Shown here: positions 53,701 through 63,193 of the stretch, piece after piece
How positions within the stretch are numbered: position 1 is the first letter of the stretch
How the letters are laid out: every line of letters starts with the position of its first letter
DNA from: Bacteroidaceae bacterium
GTDB taxonomy: Bacteria; Bacteroidota; Bacteroidia; Bacteroidales; Bacteroidaceae
Assembly (NCBI GenBank): GCA_017617315.1
Contig: JAFZWM010000056.1
Location: 1-64,000, forward strand
DNA length: 64,000 nucleotides
Direction of reading: 5' to 3'
Translations under genes and position numbers: made by a program
Notes under the pieces: model-generated
Told to the model about the DNA's origin: nothing
What the model saw: only the letters and a program-made list of their open reading frames with translations
The model's database searches: none

Positions 53701-53732
53701 CACATAAATTAACTATTATTAAAACAAGACAG

Positions 53733-54593
53733 ATGAACAATTTTAAGACAATGATGCTGGTTGCCTTGGGCAGCACAGTGATGTGTGCCAATGCGCAGAA
53801 CAATCAGCAGACAACGCAGTTTGTCAAAGCACCGAAGGTGCAGGTGCAGAAAGGCGAGAAAACCCTCAACACGCAATGGAAGGGCGCAAAGGTGGCATTC
53901 CTCGGCGACTCTATGACCGACAAAAGACGTATCGGAACAACCTGCGTGTATTGGGAATATCTTGCCGAACTGCTTGGCATCGAGCCTTTTGTGTACGGCA
54001 TAAACGGCAATCAGTGGAACGGAATATACAAGCAGGCGCAGAAACTGAAGGAGGAGCATCCCGACGACATCGACGCCATCATAATCTTTGCCGGAACAAA
54101 CGACTATAACGCAAGTCTGCCGATGGGCGAGTTCTGGCGCTATGATGCAGCCGAGGCAAACAAGAACGGCAAGATGTATTATCTGCGCCATCGCACTCCG
54201 CTGATGAACGACACGACATTCTGCGGACGCGTGAACAAGGTGTTCGACTATCTGAAGCACAATTTCCCAAAGCAGCAGATAATACTCTGCACGCCAATCC
54301 ATCGTGCTCTTGCCAACTTCAACGCAAAGAACGTTCAGCCCGATGAGAACTTCGCCAATGCTCAGGGATTGTTCCTCGAGTCGTATGTAGATGCTCTGAA
54401 GCAGGCTTCTTCGATGTGGTCGGTGCCGCTCATCGACCTCCATTCGCTTTGCGGACTGTACCCATTATACGACGAGCAGACGATCTATTTCCACAAACCA
54501 GAAACAGACCGTCTGCATCCTAACGCCGTTGGCGATTATCGTATAGCAAAGACTTTGCAGTATCAGCTGATTGCGCTGCCTGCCAAGTTCTAA
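53733..54593 (+). CDS. Secreted SGNH/GDSL hydrolase
   Basis: A 286-aa secreted protein (signal peptide ends VMCANAQ, residue 22). SGNH blocks: nucleophile Ser60 in VAFLGDSMTD, Gly in GINGNQWN, Asn in IFAGTNDYNAS and the DRLHPNAVGDYRIA Asp/His near the C-terminus. Likely an esterase acting on acylated carbohydrates; the exact substrate is unknown. I start at ATG 53733 because the earlier in-frame ATG at 53694 lies in the promoter and would spoil the signal peptide. It is convergent with the MFS gene with a 4-bp overlap (54590-54593). Confidence 0.88.
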   Translation: MNNFKTMMLVALGSTVMCANAQNNQQTTQFVKAPKVQVQKGEKTLNTQWKGAKVAFLGDSMTDKRRIGTTCVYWEYLAELLGIEPFVYGINGNQWNGIYKQAQKLKEEHPDDIDAIIIFAGTNDYNASLPMGEFWRYDAAEANKNGKMYYLRHRTPLMNDTTFCGRVNKVFDYLKHNFPKQQIILCTPIHRALANFNAKNVQPDENFANAQGLFLESYVDALKQASSMWSVPLIDLHSLCGLYPLYDEQTIYFHKPETDRLHPNAVGDYRIAKTLQYQLIALPAKF

Positions 54594-55975
54594 TTTTTCT
54601 CTCTGATTAGAAGAACTGCGGCTGCACCGGCAAACAGCAGAACTCCTGCTATGACAAGCATGTAAGGCTCTGGTGCAGCCGTTCCTTCGGGAACGCTGAA
54701 CAATCCTAAAATTACTCCTCCAAGCGATGCCGCGATTATCTGCGGAAGACAGATCGTTCCGTTAAACAAGCCAAGATAAGTGCCCATGTGGCCGTAGCCC
54801 GTGAGCGCGTTTGTAAGAATGGTGAACGGCAGAGCGAGCATTGCAGCCCAAGCGCATCCGATAAGCAGGAACGAGATGAAGATGACGTGCTGGTCGGTTA
54901 TGAAGTTTGTGCTGATGAATCCAATTCCACCCAAGACAAGGCTGATGATGTATGCCGCCTTGATGTTCTTAATCATCGGGATGACGATGGCCCAAAGCAC
55001 CGAGCCGATAGCCTGAACGGCAAACAGAACGCCCACCCAGTTGGCCGCACTCTGATACTGAACGGAAGTGGTGTCGAGGACGAACGCTCCGCCACGCTGA
55101 ACGGTAGGAGTGTCGAAGATGTTGGCGGCTATTGTGCCGTTTGTGTAAGTCCACATAAACATGAAGGCAGCCCAGCAGAAGAATTGAACCAGTCCCACGG
55201 TCCAGAACGCGCTCGGAGCGTTCAGAAGCAGTTTGTCGAATCTCTCGCCGGATTTTTTCCCCGCCTCGTTTTCTGAATTCTGATTTTCGGCTTCATTCTC
55301 GCCAGTTCCGTTATATTCGGCATATTCCTGCGGATTCCATTCCTTTACCTTTGCCGTTGTGTACAGAACGCACAGAATAAGGATTGCCGCGCCAATATAG
55401 AACGAATAGATTACCGAGTCGGGAATGACACCTTCCTCGGCTACATTCTTGATGCCAATCCATGTAAAGAAGATAGGGAAGAGATAGCCCATCAGCGAGC
55501 CGGCGTTGCACAGAAAACTCTGGATAGAATAAGCCTTCGTTTTCTGCTTCTCGTTAACCATGTCGCCCACAAGCATCTTGAACGGCTGCATAGCCATGTT
55601 TATGCTCGTGTCGAGGAACATAAGGGCGATGAGGCCGAAAATCATTGCCGTGCCAACGCTCATTCCAAAGCTTCCGGCATTTGGCAGAAGGCACATCACA
55701 GCCACCGCCACCGTTGCTCCGACAAAGAGATAGGGAATTCGTCGTCCAAAGCGAGTCCATGTGTTGTCGCTTGCCGCACCCACGATAGGCTGCACTATGA
55801 TGCCCATCAGCGGCGGCAGAATCCAGAAGAAGCTAAGGTTGTGAGGGTCTGCGCCGAGGGTTGCGAAAATTCGGCTTATGTTTGCGCTCTGAAGAGCGTA
55901 TGCAATCTGTACTCCGAAGAAGCCGAAACTTATGTTCCACAGCTTCCAGAAGCTCATGTCTGGTTTTGTTTTCAT
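54590..55975 (-). CDS. MFS sugar transporter (SLC45-like, maltose/oligosaccharide type)
   Basis: A 461-aa inner-membrane protein with about 12 helices. Features: WNISFGFFGVQIAYALQSAN at the start, GRRIPYLFVGATVAVAVM after helix 2 (the MFS loop in the form DNTWTRFGRRIPY), PFKMLVGDMVNEKQ and LPFTILTNALTGYGHMGTYL. This pattern is typical of Bacteroidetes transporters of maltose-type oligosaccharides beside LacI-regulated SusCD loci. It would move sugars released in the periplasm into the cytoplasm. It follows the regulator gene by 35 bp in the same operon. Confidence 0.88.
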   Translation of the reverse strand: MKTKPDMSFWKLWNISFGFFGVQIAYALQSANISRIFATLGADPHNLSFFWILPPLMGIIVQPIVGAASDNTWTRFGRRIPYLFVGATVAVAVMCLLPNAGSFGMSVGTAMIFGLIALMFLDTSINMAMQPFKMLVGDMVNEKQKTKAYSIQSFLCNAGSLMGYLFPIFFTWIGIKNVAEEGVIPDSVIYSFYIGAAILILCVLYTTAKVKEWNPQEYAEYNGTGENEAENQNSENEAGKKSGERFDKLLLNAPSAFWTVGLVQFFCWAAFMFMWTYTNGTIAANIFDTPTVQRGGAFVLDTTSVQYQSAANWVGVLFAVQAIGSVLWAIVIPMIKNIKAAYIISLVLGGIGFISTNFITDQHVIFISFLLIGCAWAAMLALPFTILTNALTGYGHMGTYLGLFNGTICLPQIIAASLGGVILGLFSVPEGTAAPEPYMLVIAGVLLFAGAAAVLLIREKN

Positions 55976-56010
55976 GTTATATTTGTATTAAAGATTAAAA
56001 TTCAGAATGT

Positions 56011-57063
56011 TCAGTTTCCGTCGTTGTCGTTAAGCGGCATTGGCAGCGTGCTGCCCCTTACCACCAGCGTTGTTTCTATTATCTTGTTCTTTATCTTGAT
56101 GTCCTCGTCCTTGTTTTCGGCGTTGTTAATCAGAATCTTGGCGGCCTCCACTCCAACGTCGTAGCCGCGTTGTTCAACCGATGTAAGCTGAGGGTTGCAC
56201 ACCTTTGTTATCGTGCTGTTTGAGAATCCGCAGATCGACACATCTTTCGGAACGTCGAGATTTAGCTCGCGGCACACCTGAAGAGCCTCGAACGCTATGT
56301 CGTCGTTTATGGCGAAGAGAGCGTCGGGCCTGTCCTTGTCGAGCAGCAGCTTCGGAAGCAGAAGATGTGCGTCGCCCTGCTTGTCGCATTGCAAAATCAG
56401 ACGGTCGTCAATCTTTATGTGATTTTTGAGCAGGGCGTCCTTGTATCCGTTGCATCTGTTCTTGGCAATCTCGAGAGTCATTACCGAGCCGAGGAAGGCA
56501 ACCCTTCGGCATCCGGTCTTTATCATGTAGTTCACCGCCTCGAACGCACCGGCATAGTCGTCGACCACCACGCGGCTTGTCTTCAGCTCGGTGCAGATGC
56601 GGTCGTAGAACACTATCGGCACTTTTATGTTCAGCAGTTCCTGAAAATGGTCGTACTGCTTGGTGTCCTTTGCCAGCGAGACGATAACTCCGCACACGCG
56701 CGCCGCGTTGAAGCGTTGCATAATCTCCTTCTCGTTCTCGTATGTCTCGTCGCTCTGCGCCACCATTATCGAGTAACCCAGATGGCTTGCCGTGGTCTCG
56801 ATGCCCGACAGTACGCACGAAAAGAAATAATGTACGAATTTAGGAATTATGACACCTATGGTCTTGGTGCGCTCAACCCGGCAGTTGCGCAGACTCGTTG
56901 CCAGCATGTTGGGCTGATAGTGATGCGCGGCGGCATAGTCGCAGATGTTCTTCTTCAGCTCGTCGCTCACCTCGTTAGAGTTGTGCAGAGCCCTCGAAAC
57001 CGTAGACACGGCAACTCCGAATTCCTTGGCTATGTCCTTGATTGTTATTCTTGTCTGCTTCAT
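56011..57063 (-). CDS. LacI-family transcriptional regulator
   Basis: A 350-aa regulator with the N-terminal helix-turn-helix and hinge (TIKDIAKEFGVAVSTVSRAL, residues about 7-26, then NMLATSLRN) and a periplasmic-binding-protein-like sensor domain (TIGVIIPKFVHYFFSCVLSG, RVAFLGSVMTLEIAKNRCNG, and DVSICGFSNSTI). It probably controls its own operon with the MFS gene and the divergent susCDEF genes in response to an imported sugar. The -7 box on the minus strand is TATATTTG (57083-57090). Confidence 0.94.
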   Translation of the reverse strand: MKQTRITIKDIAKEFGVAVSTVSRALHNSNEVSDELKKNICDYAAAHHYQPNMLATSLRNCRVERTKTIGVIIPKFVHYFFSCVLSGIETTASHLGYSIMVAQSDETYENEKEIMQRFNAARVCGVIVSLAKDTKQYDHFQELLNIKVPIVFYDRICTELKTSRVVVDDYAGAFEAVNYMIKTGCRRVAFLGSVMTLEIAKNRCNGYKDALLKNHIKIDDRLILQCDKQGDAHLLLPKLLLDKDRPDALFAINDDIAFEALQVCRELNLDVPKDVSICGFSNSTITKVCNPQLTSVEQRGYDVGVEAAKILINNAENKDEDIKIKNKIIETTLVVRGSTLPMPLNDNDGN

Positions 57064-57212
57064 GGATTTATAGATTATGATGCAAATATAGTTATTTTTT
57101 GTCTAATATAAAATATACCTATTATATAGACAAATTAAACGTATGAAAACGATTGCGTAGAGGAAATATATTAAAAAATGTTAAAATTGTGTTATTGTAT
57201 TTTTTTGTATAC

Positions 57213-57220
57213 TATTTTTG
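57213..57220 (+). promoter_or_regulatory. -7 promoter box of the second susC operon
   Basis: TATTTTTG matches TAnnTTTG, 92 bp before the susC start. The possible -33 TTG triplets upstream are off the usual spacing, which would fit a promoter needing activation. Confidence 0.45.
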
Positions 57221-57238
57221 ATGCGTAAAATATAACCG

Positions 57239-57267
57239 TGCATGCTTTAATCAAAAAAGATGCATGC
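57239..57267. promoter_or_regulatory. Paired TGCATGC sites, possible regulator-binding sites
   Basis: TGCATGC occurs at 57239-57245 and again at 57261-57267, exactly 22 bp (two helical turns) apart. Each holds the palindrome GCATGC. They lie between the -7 box and the susC start, where a repressor such as the adjacent LacI-type protein could act. Which protein binds is inference. Confidence 0.45.
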
Positions 57268-57312
57268 TAATACCAAGGGAATATAAATAGTTAACTTAAA
57301 TTAAAAGATTTC

Positions 57313-60300
57313 ATGAAGCAAGTAAGTTTTAGCATCTTCAGAAAGGTGCTGTCCCTAATCTTAGGGCTTTTCTTGTCAGTGAGTGCCTTTGCACAGATAA
57401 CTGTCAAAGGACAGGTCAAGGATTCGCAGGGCGATGGCATTATTGGTGCCAACGTTTCTGAAGTGGGTACTACCAACGGTACTATAACCGATTTCGACGG
57501 AAACTTCGTTCTTAACTGTAAGAAGGGAGCGCACCTGACAATCTCGTTCGTAGGATATGTTTCGCAGACACTTCAGGCTACAAACAACATGGTTGTGGTT
57601 TTGCAGGAAGATGCGAAGTCGTTGCAAGACGTGGTGGTAATCGGTTACGGTGTTGCAAAGAAGAACGACCTCACCGGTTCGGTTACAGCCTTGAAGCCGG
57701 ATGCGCTTAACAAAGGTCTCACAACAAATCCGCAGGACATGCTGCAAGGTAAGATTGCAGGTGTGAACGTAACATCAAAGGGCGGTGCTCCGGGCGAGGG
57801 CGCAACAATCAGAATTCGTGGAGGTGCTTCGCTCAACGCATCTAACGACCCTCTTATCGTTATCGACGGACTTGCTCTCGACAATCAGGGCGTGAAAGGT
57901 TTGGCCAACCCTCTTTCTATGGTCAACCCGGCTGATATCGAGTCGTTTACTGTCCTGAAGGATGCTTCTGCAACAGCCATCTACGGTTCGCGCGGTTCAA
58001 ATGGTGTCATCATCATCACAACAAAGAAGGGTAGAAAGGCTTCTGCTCCGCAGATTACATATAATGGTAACGTTTCGCTCAGCACACGCAGCGGCGAGGT
58101 TGACGTGATGGATGCAAACGAGTATCGAGCATTCATAAAGAGCTACTACGGTGCTGATTCTGATGCTTACAAGCTTCTAGGAAATGCAAATACCGACTGG
58201 CAGGACGAGGTTTATCGCACAGCGTTGAGCCACGACCATAACCTTACAGTTTCGGGCGGCTTGAAGAACGTGCCTTATCGTGTGTCGTTGGGCTACACCG
58301 ATCAGCAGGGTATCCTGAAGACTTCAGACTTCAAGCGTTACACTGCCAGCTTGAGCCTCTCACCATCATTGCTCGACAATCATCTTACTGCAAACTTCAA
58401 CGGTAAGTTTATGAAGGCTGATACCGACTATGCAAACACCGATGCCATTGGCGCGGCTGTCCGCATGGACCCTACTCAGCCAGTTACAAGCAGCGATCCT
58501 AAGTATAAGAATTTTGCCGGCTACTTCCAGTGGCTCGACAACGGTTCGGCTCTTAACGACCCTAACTGGGTGAATACTGCAAACAGCAAGTCGGTAGGTA
58601 ACCCTGTTTCATTGCTGAATCTTTACGACAAATATTCAAAGTCATACGCTTACATCGGAAGCCTCGACTTAGACTATAAAGTTCATGGCTTCGAGGATTT
58701 GAGACTGCACGCCGGAGCATCTGGCAACCGCTCAAACGGTAAGGAGACAACAAGTATTCCTATCAGCAGCTACACAAACTCATACTACGGCTGGGACGGA
58801 TACGAGAAGGAAAACAAGTACAGCTACACATTCACAGCATGGATGCAGTACTACAAGGACTTTAACGAGGCTAACCACTTTGATGTGATGGCTGGTTACG
58901 AGTACTCAAGAACAAAATATTGGGGCGACAAGTACGGTTGCGGATACTATCAGAAGACAAACAACGACGAGAGTCTTCGCGGAAAGGCAACAAACATCAA
59001 CGCTAAGCCTTGGGCAAGCGAGAACCGCCTTCAGAGTTTCTACGGTCGTCTGAACTACTCATTGCTCGACAGATACTTGCTTACAGCAACCGTTCGTCGC
59101 GATGGTTCATCACGATTCAAGCAGCACTACGCAACATTCCCTGCATTCGCCTTTGCTTGGAAGATTAACGAGGAAGGATTCCTGAAGGATGTTGAGGATG
59201 TTTCTGAAATCAAACTTCGCCTTGGCTGGGGTAAGACTGGTCAGCAGGAAGGCATCGGCGATTACAACTACTTCACATCTTACAATGTAAGTACAATCGC
59301 AAGCGCACACTATCCTGTATACGGCGACGGAACATTGTATCGTCCGAACGCATACAACTCAGACTTGAAGTGGGAGACAACTGCCACTTACAATGCCGGA
59401 CTTGACTTCGGATTCTTCTACAACCGCTTGAACTTCAGCGTTGACTACTATTTCCGCAAGACAACCGACCTTATCAATACAGCTCCTGTATCAGCCGGTT
59501 CTAACTTCCGCAATCAGGTTACAAAGAACATCGGTTCGATGGAGAACAAGGGTATCGAAATCTCTGCAACTGTAAAGCCTATCGTCAAGAACGACATCTA
59601 TTGGGAAATCAGTGCAAACATGACTTACAACGACAATAAGATTACCGAGCTCACAGGCGATGCAAGTATCGTTCAGGCTAAGGACGGCGGCATCAGCGCA
59701 GGTACAGGTAATGTGGCTCAGTATCACACCGTTGGAAAGCCGGCACGCTCTTATTGGGTTTATCAGCAGGTTTACGATGAGAACCGTATGCCTATCGAGG
59801 GCTTGTATGTTGACCGCAACGGCGACGGACAGATTACAACCGAAGACCGCTACTTCTACAAGAGCGCATCTGCTCCGTTCACATTCGGCTTTGCAACCCG
59901 CTTCCAGTACAAGAACTGGGATTTGGGATGCTCATTCCGCGGAAGCATCGGCAACTATGTGTTTAACGACCGTGAGGCTGGCTTCGTGAATGTTGCAAAG
60001 ACTTACGACAGCTCATTCAACTATACACACAATATCCTGAAGAAGTCGGCTGAGACAAACTGGTGTACTTACGACAATGTATTGTCAGACTACTTTGTGC
60101 AGAACGCATCGTTCCTGAAGTGCGACAACATCACACTCGGATACAGCTTCAAGAATCTGTTCAAGGCTGCCAAGTACAAGGGTGTGAGCGGACGCATCTA
60201 CGTTGCTGCATCAAACGTATTTACAATAACCAAGTATGATGGCTTGGATCCTGAGGTTGAGGGCGGTATCGACAACAACATCTACCCACGTCCATTCAAC

Positions 60301-60330
60301 ACAATGCTTGGCTTGTCACTTAATTTCTAA
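57313..60330 (+). CDS. SusC-type TonB-dependent transporter, second locus
   Basis: A 1005-aa outer-membrane transporter: signal peptide ending SVSAFAQ (about residue 28), carboxypeptidase-like domain (ITVKGQVKDSQGDGIIGANV), TonB box VVVIGYGVAKKNDLTGS, plug with IRIRGGASLNASNDPLIVID and DASATAIYGSRGSNGVIIIT, then the barrel ending MLGLSLNF. Partner of the SusD gene 18 bp downstream. With the SusE/SusF-like lipoproteins, LacI regulator and MFS transporter, the set resembles alpha-glucan loci, but no GH13 enzyme is inside the window. Confidence 0.95.
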   Translation: MKQVSFSIFRKVLSLILGLFLSVSAFAQITVKGQVKDSQGDGIIGANVSEVGTTNGTITDFDGNFVLNCKKGAHLTISFVGYVSQTLQATNNMVVVLQEDAKSLQDVVVIGYGVAKKNDLTGSVTALKPDALNKGLTTNPQDMLQGKIAGVNVTSKGGAPGEGATIRIRGGASLNASNDPLIVIDGLALDNQGVKGLANPLSMVNPADIESFTVLKDASATAIYGSRGSNGVIIITTKKGRKASAPQITYNGNVSLSTRSGEVDVMDANEYRAFIKSYYGADSDAYKLLGNANTDWQDEVYRTALSHDHNLTVSGGLKNVPYRVSLGYTDQQGILKTSDFKRYTASLSLSPSLLDNHLTANFNGKFMKADTDYANTDAIGAAVRMDPTQPVTSSDPKYKNFAGYFQWLDNGSALNDPNWVNTANSKSVGNPVSLLNLYDKYSKSYAYIGSLDLDYKVHGFEDLRLHAGASGNRSNGKETTSIPISSYTNSYYGWDGYEKENKYSYTFTAWMQYYKDFNEANHFDVMAGYEYSRTKYWGDKYGCGYYQKTNNDESLRGKATNINAKPWASENRLQSFYGRLNYSLLDRYLLTATVRRDGSSRFKQHYATFPAFAFAWKINEEGFLKDVEDVSEIKLRLGWGKTGQQEGIGDYNYFTSYNVSTIASAHYPVYGDGTLYRPNAYNSDLKWETTATYNAGLDFGFFYNRLNFSVDYYFRKTTDLINTAPVSAGSNFRNQVTKNIGSMENKGIEISATVKPIVKNDIYWEISANMTYNDNKITELTGDASIVQAKDGGISAGTGNVAQYHTVGKPARSYWVYQQVYDENRMPIEGLYVDRNGDGQITTEDRYFYKSASAPFTFGFATRFQYKNWDLGCSFRGSIGNYVFNDREAGFVNVAKTYDSSFNYTHNILKKSAETNWCTYDNVLSDYFVQNASFLKCDNITLGYSFKNLFKAAKYKGVSGRIYVAASNVFTITKYDGLDPEVEGGIDNNIYPRPFNTMLGLSLNF

Positions 60331-60348
60331 ACAAAAAGATATAAAGCT

Positions 60349-61944
60349 ATGACTATTAGATTCAAACATATAGTTCCGGGAGCCGTAATGGCTTTGTCAC
60401 TCGGAATGGCATCATGCGATGTATTGGACGTAACACCTATCGATCCGGGAACGGTGATGAAGGTTGATGCCAACGGACTTATGAACAAGTGCTATGCAAA
60501 TATGGCTATCGCCGGTCAGCAGGGTCCTGATGACGGAGACTGTGATGTTGACGGACTCGATGGCGGTACAACAGGCTTCGTACGCCAGTTGTGGAATGCC
60601 AACGAACTTCCAACCGATGAGGCTATGTGCTGCTGGGGCGACGACGGTATCAGCTCGTTCAACTTTAACCAGTACACAAGTTCTCACCCGATGTTGCAGG
60701 GTTTCTACTATCGCCTTTATACAGGTATCGACTACTGCAACCACTATCTTGAGAAGTGTGCCGGCTATGATGCCACAATGACTGCCGAGGCCCGTTTCCT
60801 CCGTGCAATGTATTACTATCATCTTATGGACTGCTTCGGAAATGTTCCTTTCACCGAGGTCATTTCTTCCGATTGTCCTAAGCAGATAAAGAGAGCCGAC
60901 TTGTTCAAGTATATCGAGAAGGAGCTTCTTGAGATTGAGCCGAACCTTCTTGAAGCCGAGGCAAGAACAAGCGCCGACAAGAACTACGGTCGTGCCGACA
61001 AGAGTGCCGCTTGGCTTCTGCTTGCCCGCCTGTACCTCAATGCCGAGGTCTACACCGGAACGGCTCAGTGGGCAAAGGCTAAGGAATATGCCGAGAAGGT
61101 TATCAACTCAAAGCACGTTCTTTGGACAAACGGCGTAAACGGATTCTCTGCTTACCAGATGCTGTTCATGGGCGACAACGGCGAGAACGGTGCTTCTTGC
61201 GAGGCTATCCTGCCAGTGCTTCAGGACGGTGTTACAACAACTTCATACGGTACAACAATGTTCCTTATGGCTTCTTGCTGGAAGGCTGATATGAACACAT
61301 ACGGAAACTACAACACAACAGAATTCTGGTCTGGTAACCGTGCCCGCAAGAATCTGGTTGACAAGTTCTTCCCAACATCAGACGCTCCAAATGTTGAGAC
61401 CGAGATTATGACTACCGAGGCAGGCGACGACCGCGCTCTCTTCTACGGAAAGGACCGTACCCTGAGCATCACCGACCCAGCCGAGTTTACATCGGGCTTC
61501 TCTGTTGCCAAGTATCGCAACACATACAGCACTGGTACTTCAGGTCATGCAACAAAGTTTGTCGATACCGACTACTTCCTTATGCGCTCTGCCGAGGCTT
61601 ATCTTATTGCTGCCGAGGCTGATGCACGCACCAACGGCGGCACAACAAGCGAGACTGGCGCAAAGTACATCAACGCACTCCGCACTCGCGCACATGCCTC
61701 AACAAAGGCTTCATACTCTTTGCAGGATATTCTTGACGAGCGTTCTCGCGAACTTTACTTCGAGGGATTCCGCCGTACCGACCTTGTACGCTACAAGCAG
61801 TTTGCCGGAATGACAGACTACAAGTGGGAGTGGAAAGGCGGCGTTCAGGGCGGTGTAAACATCGACTCACACCTGAATATCTTCGCTATTCCTTATGCCG
61901 ATATGAACGCAAATCCTAATTTGGTTCAGAATCCGGGTTACTAA
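60349..61944 (+). CDS. SusD-type surface glycan-binding lipoprotein, second locus
   Basis: A 531-aa lipoprotein with lipobox LGMASC (Cys about residue 24) and the SusD start CDVLDVTPIDPGTV. TPR-like region EARFLRAMYYYHLMDCFGNV, later LMRSAEAYLIAAEADAR, DILDERSRELYFEGFRRTDL and the closing IPYADMNANPNLVQNPGY. Length is standard. It forms the lid of the SusC partner encoded just upstream. Confidence 0.95.
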   Translation: MTIRFKHIVPGAVMALSLGMASCDVLDVTPIDPGTVMKVDANGLMNKCYANMAIAGQQGPDDGDCDVDGLDGGTTGFVRQLWNANELPTDEAMCCWGDDGISSFNFNQYTSSHPMLQGFYYRLYTGIDYCNHYLEKCAGYDATMTAEARFLRAMYYYHLMDCFGNVPFTEVISSDCPKQIKRADLFKYIEKELLEIEPNLLEAEARTSADKNYGRADKSAAWLLLARLYLNAEVYTGTAQWAKAKEYAEKVINSKHVLWTNGVNGFSAYQMLFMGDNGENGASCEAILPVLQDGVTTTSYGTTMFLMASCWKADMNTYGNYNTTEFWSGNRARKNLVDKFFPTSDAPNVETEIMTTEAGDDRALFYGKDRTLSITDPAEFTSGFSVAKYRNTYSTGTSGHATKFVDTDYFLMRSAEAYLIAAEADARTNGGTTSETGAKYINALRTRAHASTKASYSLQDILDERSRELYFEGFRRTDLVRYKQFAGMTDYKWEWKGGVQGGVNIDSHLNIFAIPYADMNANPNLVQNPGY

Positions 61945-61968
61945 CAACATCTAATTAAAGATACAGAT

Positions 61969-63174
61969 ATGAATAATATATTTAAATCATCAATAATGCT
62001 TGGCTGTCTGGCTCTTTTTGCAGCATGTAACACAGATGTAGACAGCAATCCTGTTGTTGGAAGCGAGTGTTATCCTGTTCCGCAGACATTCGTGCTTAAC
62101 ACTCCGGCCTATTCTACACAGGATATCGATTTGCAGAAGTCAAAGACTCTGAACCTTACTTGGTCGCAGCCAAAGTACGGATTCCCTACAACTCCGGTCT
62201 ATACCGTCGAGATGTCTGGAACTGGCAACTTCACCACTCCTTACACCGAGGATGAGGACGGAAACGTTATCGGCAAGCCTGATTACGTTTCGCTCGACGA
62301 GACAGTGAAGGGCAAGGTTACAGGCGAACTTACTTCTTCGGAGATAGACAAGTCGCTCGAAAAGCTCATGGGCTGGAAAGAGGCAACCGACATTCCAGAG
62401 AGTCAGAAGCTGTTCTTCCGCATCAAGTCTGCTCTCGTCGGAGCTGACGGCAAGGAGTACGGCGTTGTTCGTTCAAACATCGTTGAACTGAAGGTTCTGC
62501 CATATTACGAGGCTCTGAAGGCTGCCGATCCTGACTTCTGGTATCTTATCGGCGGATGTATCGGCGACGGCTCATGGAGCAACAATGCTGAAGGCAAGGG
62601 CGTGAGCATCGTGCCATTGTTTGCAATCGACGGAGAGAAGTACGATGCAAAGAATGGCGACGGTTTGTTTGAGTATGTAAGCTGGTTCCCAGCAGGAGGC
62701 TCGTTCAAGATTCTTGAGCTCGTTGGCAGCTGGGATTACGGAATCTGTGCCGATGGCGCATACCGTTCAGGCGGCGACGATCCGGGCGATATCAAGGTTG
62801 GCGATGCTGGCTATTACCGAATTACTCTGAACACAGGTTCGCACGAGTTTAAGATGGATAAGTACGAGGGCACACCGAAGGTTTACGAGAGCATCTGCCT
62901 TGCTGGTACGTTCAACGACTGGGGCGACGAGCCGATGACAGCCTTCAACAAGTACGACGGTGCCGAGAATCACATCTGGACAGCCAACTTCAAAGCCGGC
63001 GACGGATGCAAGCTTAAATTCAAGATGGCTGGTTCTTGGGACGACAACTGGGGAAGCACTTCTTTCCCTTACGGTACGGGCAAGAACGGCGGCGCCGACA
63101 TCGTGGTTGAACCGGGCGACTACATCATTTATTTCAATGATATTACCGGTCAGTATAATTTCATCAAAAAGTAA
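61969..63174 (+). CDS. SusE-like outer-membrane lipoprotein
   Basis: A 401-aa lipoprotein (lipobox LFAAC, Cys about residue 20). N-terminal SusE domain (LNTPAYSTQDIDLQKSKTLN and LTWSQPKYGFPTTPVYTVEM) followed by a second domain and a C-terminal carbohydrate-binding-like domain (YESICLAGTFNDWGDEPMTA, CKLKFKMAGSWDDNW, GDYIIYFNDITGQYNF). SusE proteins bind starch-like glycans at the surface. It follows SusD by 24 bp and precedes a SusF-like gene. Confidence 0.85.
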   Translation: MNNIFKSSIMLGCLALFAACNTDVDSNPVVGSECYPVPQTFVLNTPAYSTQDIDLQKSKTLNLTWSQPKYGFPTTPVYTVEMSGTGNFTTPYTEDEDGNVIGKPDYVSLDETVKGKVTGELTSSEIDKSLEKLMGWKEATDIPESQKLFFRIKSALVGADGKEYGVVRSNIVELKVLPYYEALKAADPDFWYLIGGCIGDGSWSNNAEGKGVSIVPLFAIDGEKYDAKNGDGLFEYVSWFPAGGSFKILELVGSWDYGICADGAYRSGGDDPGDIKVGDAGYYRITLNTGSHEFKMDKYEGTPKVYESICLAGTFNDWGDEPMTAFNKYDGAENHIWTANFKAGDGCKLKFKMAGSWDDNWGSTSFPYGTGKNGGADIVVEPGDYIIYFNDITGQYNFIKK

Positions 63175-63193
63175 TTATTAACAAGTATTCACT

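Noticed and set aside
53694-53732. Upstream ATG start for the SGNH hydrolase
   Set aside because: The ATG is part of the -7 box of a very good promoter, and ATG 53733 gives a clean signal peptide.
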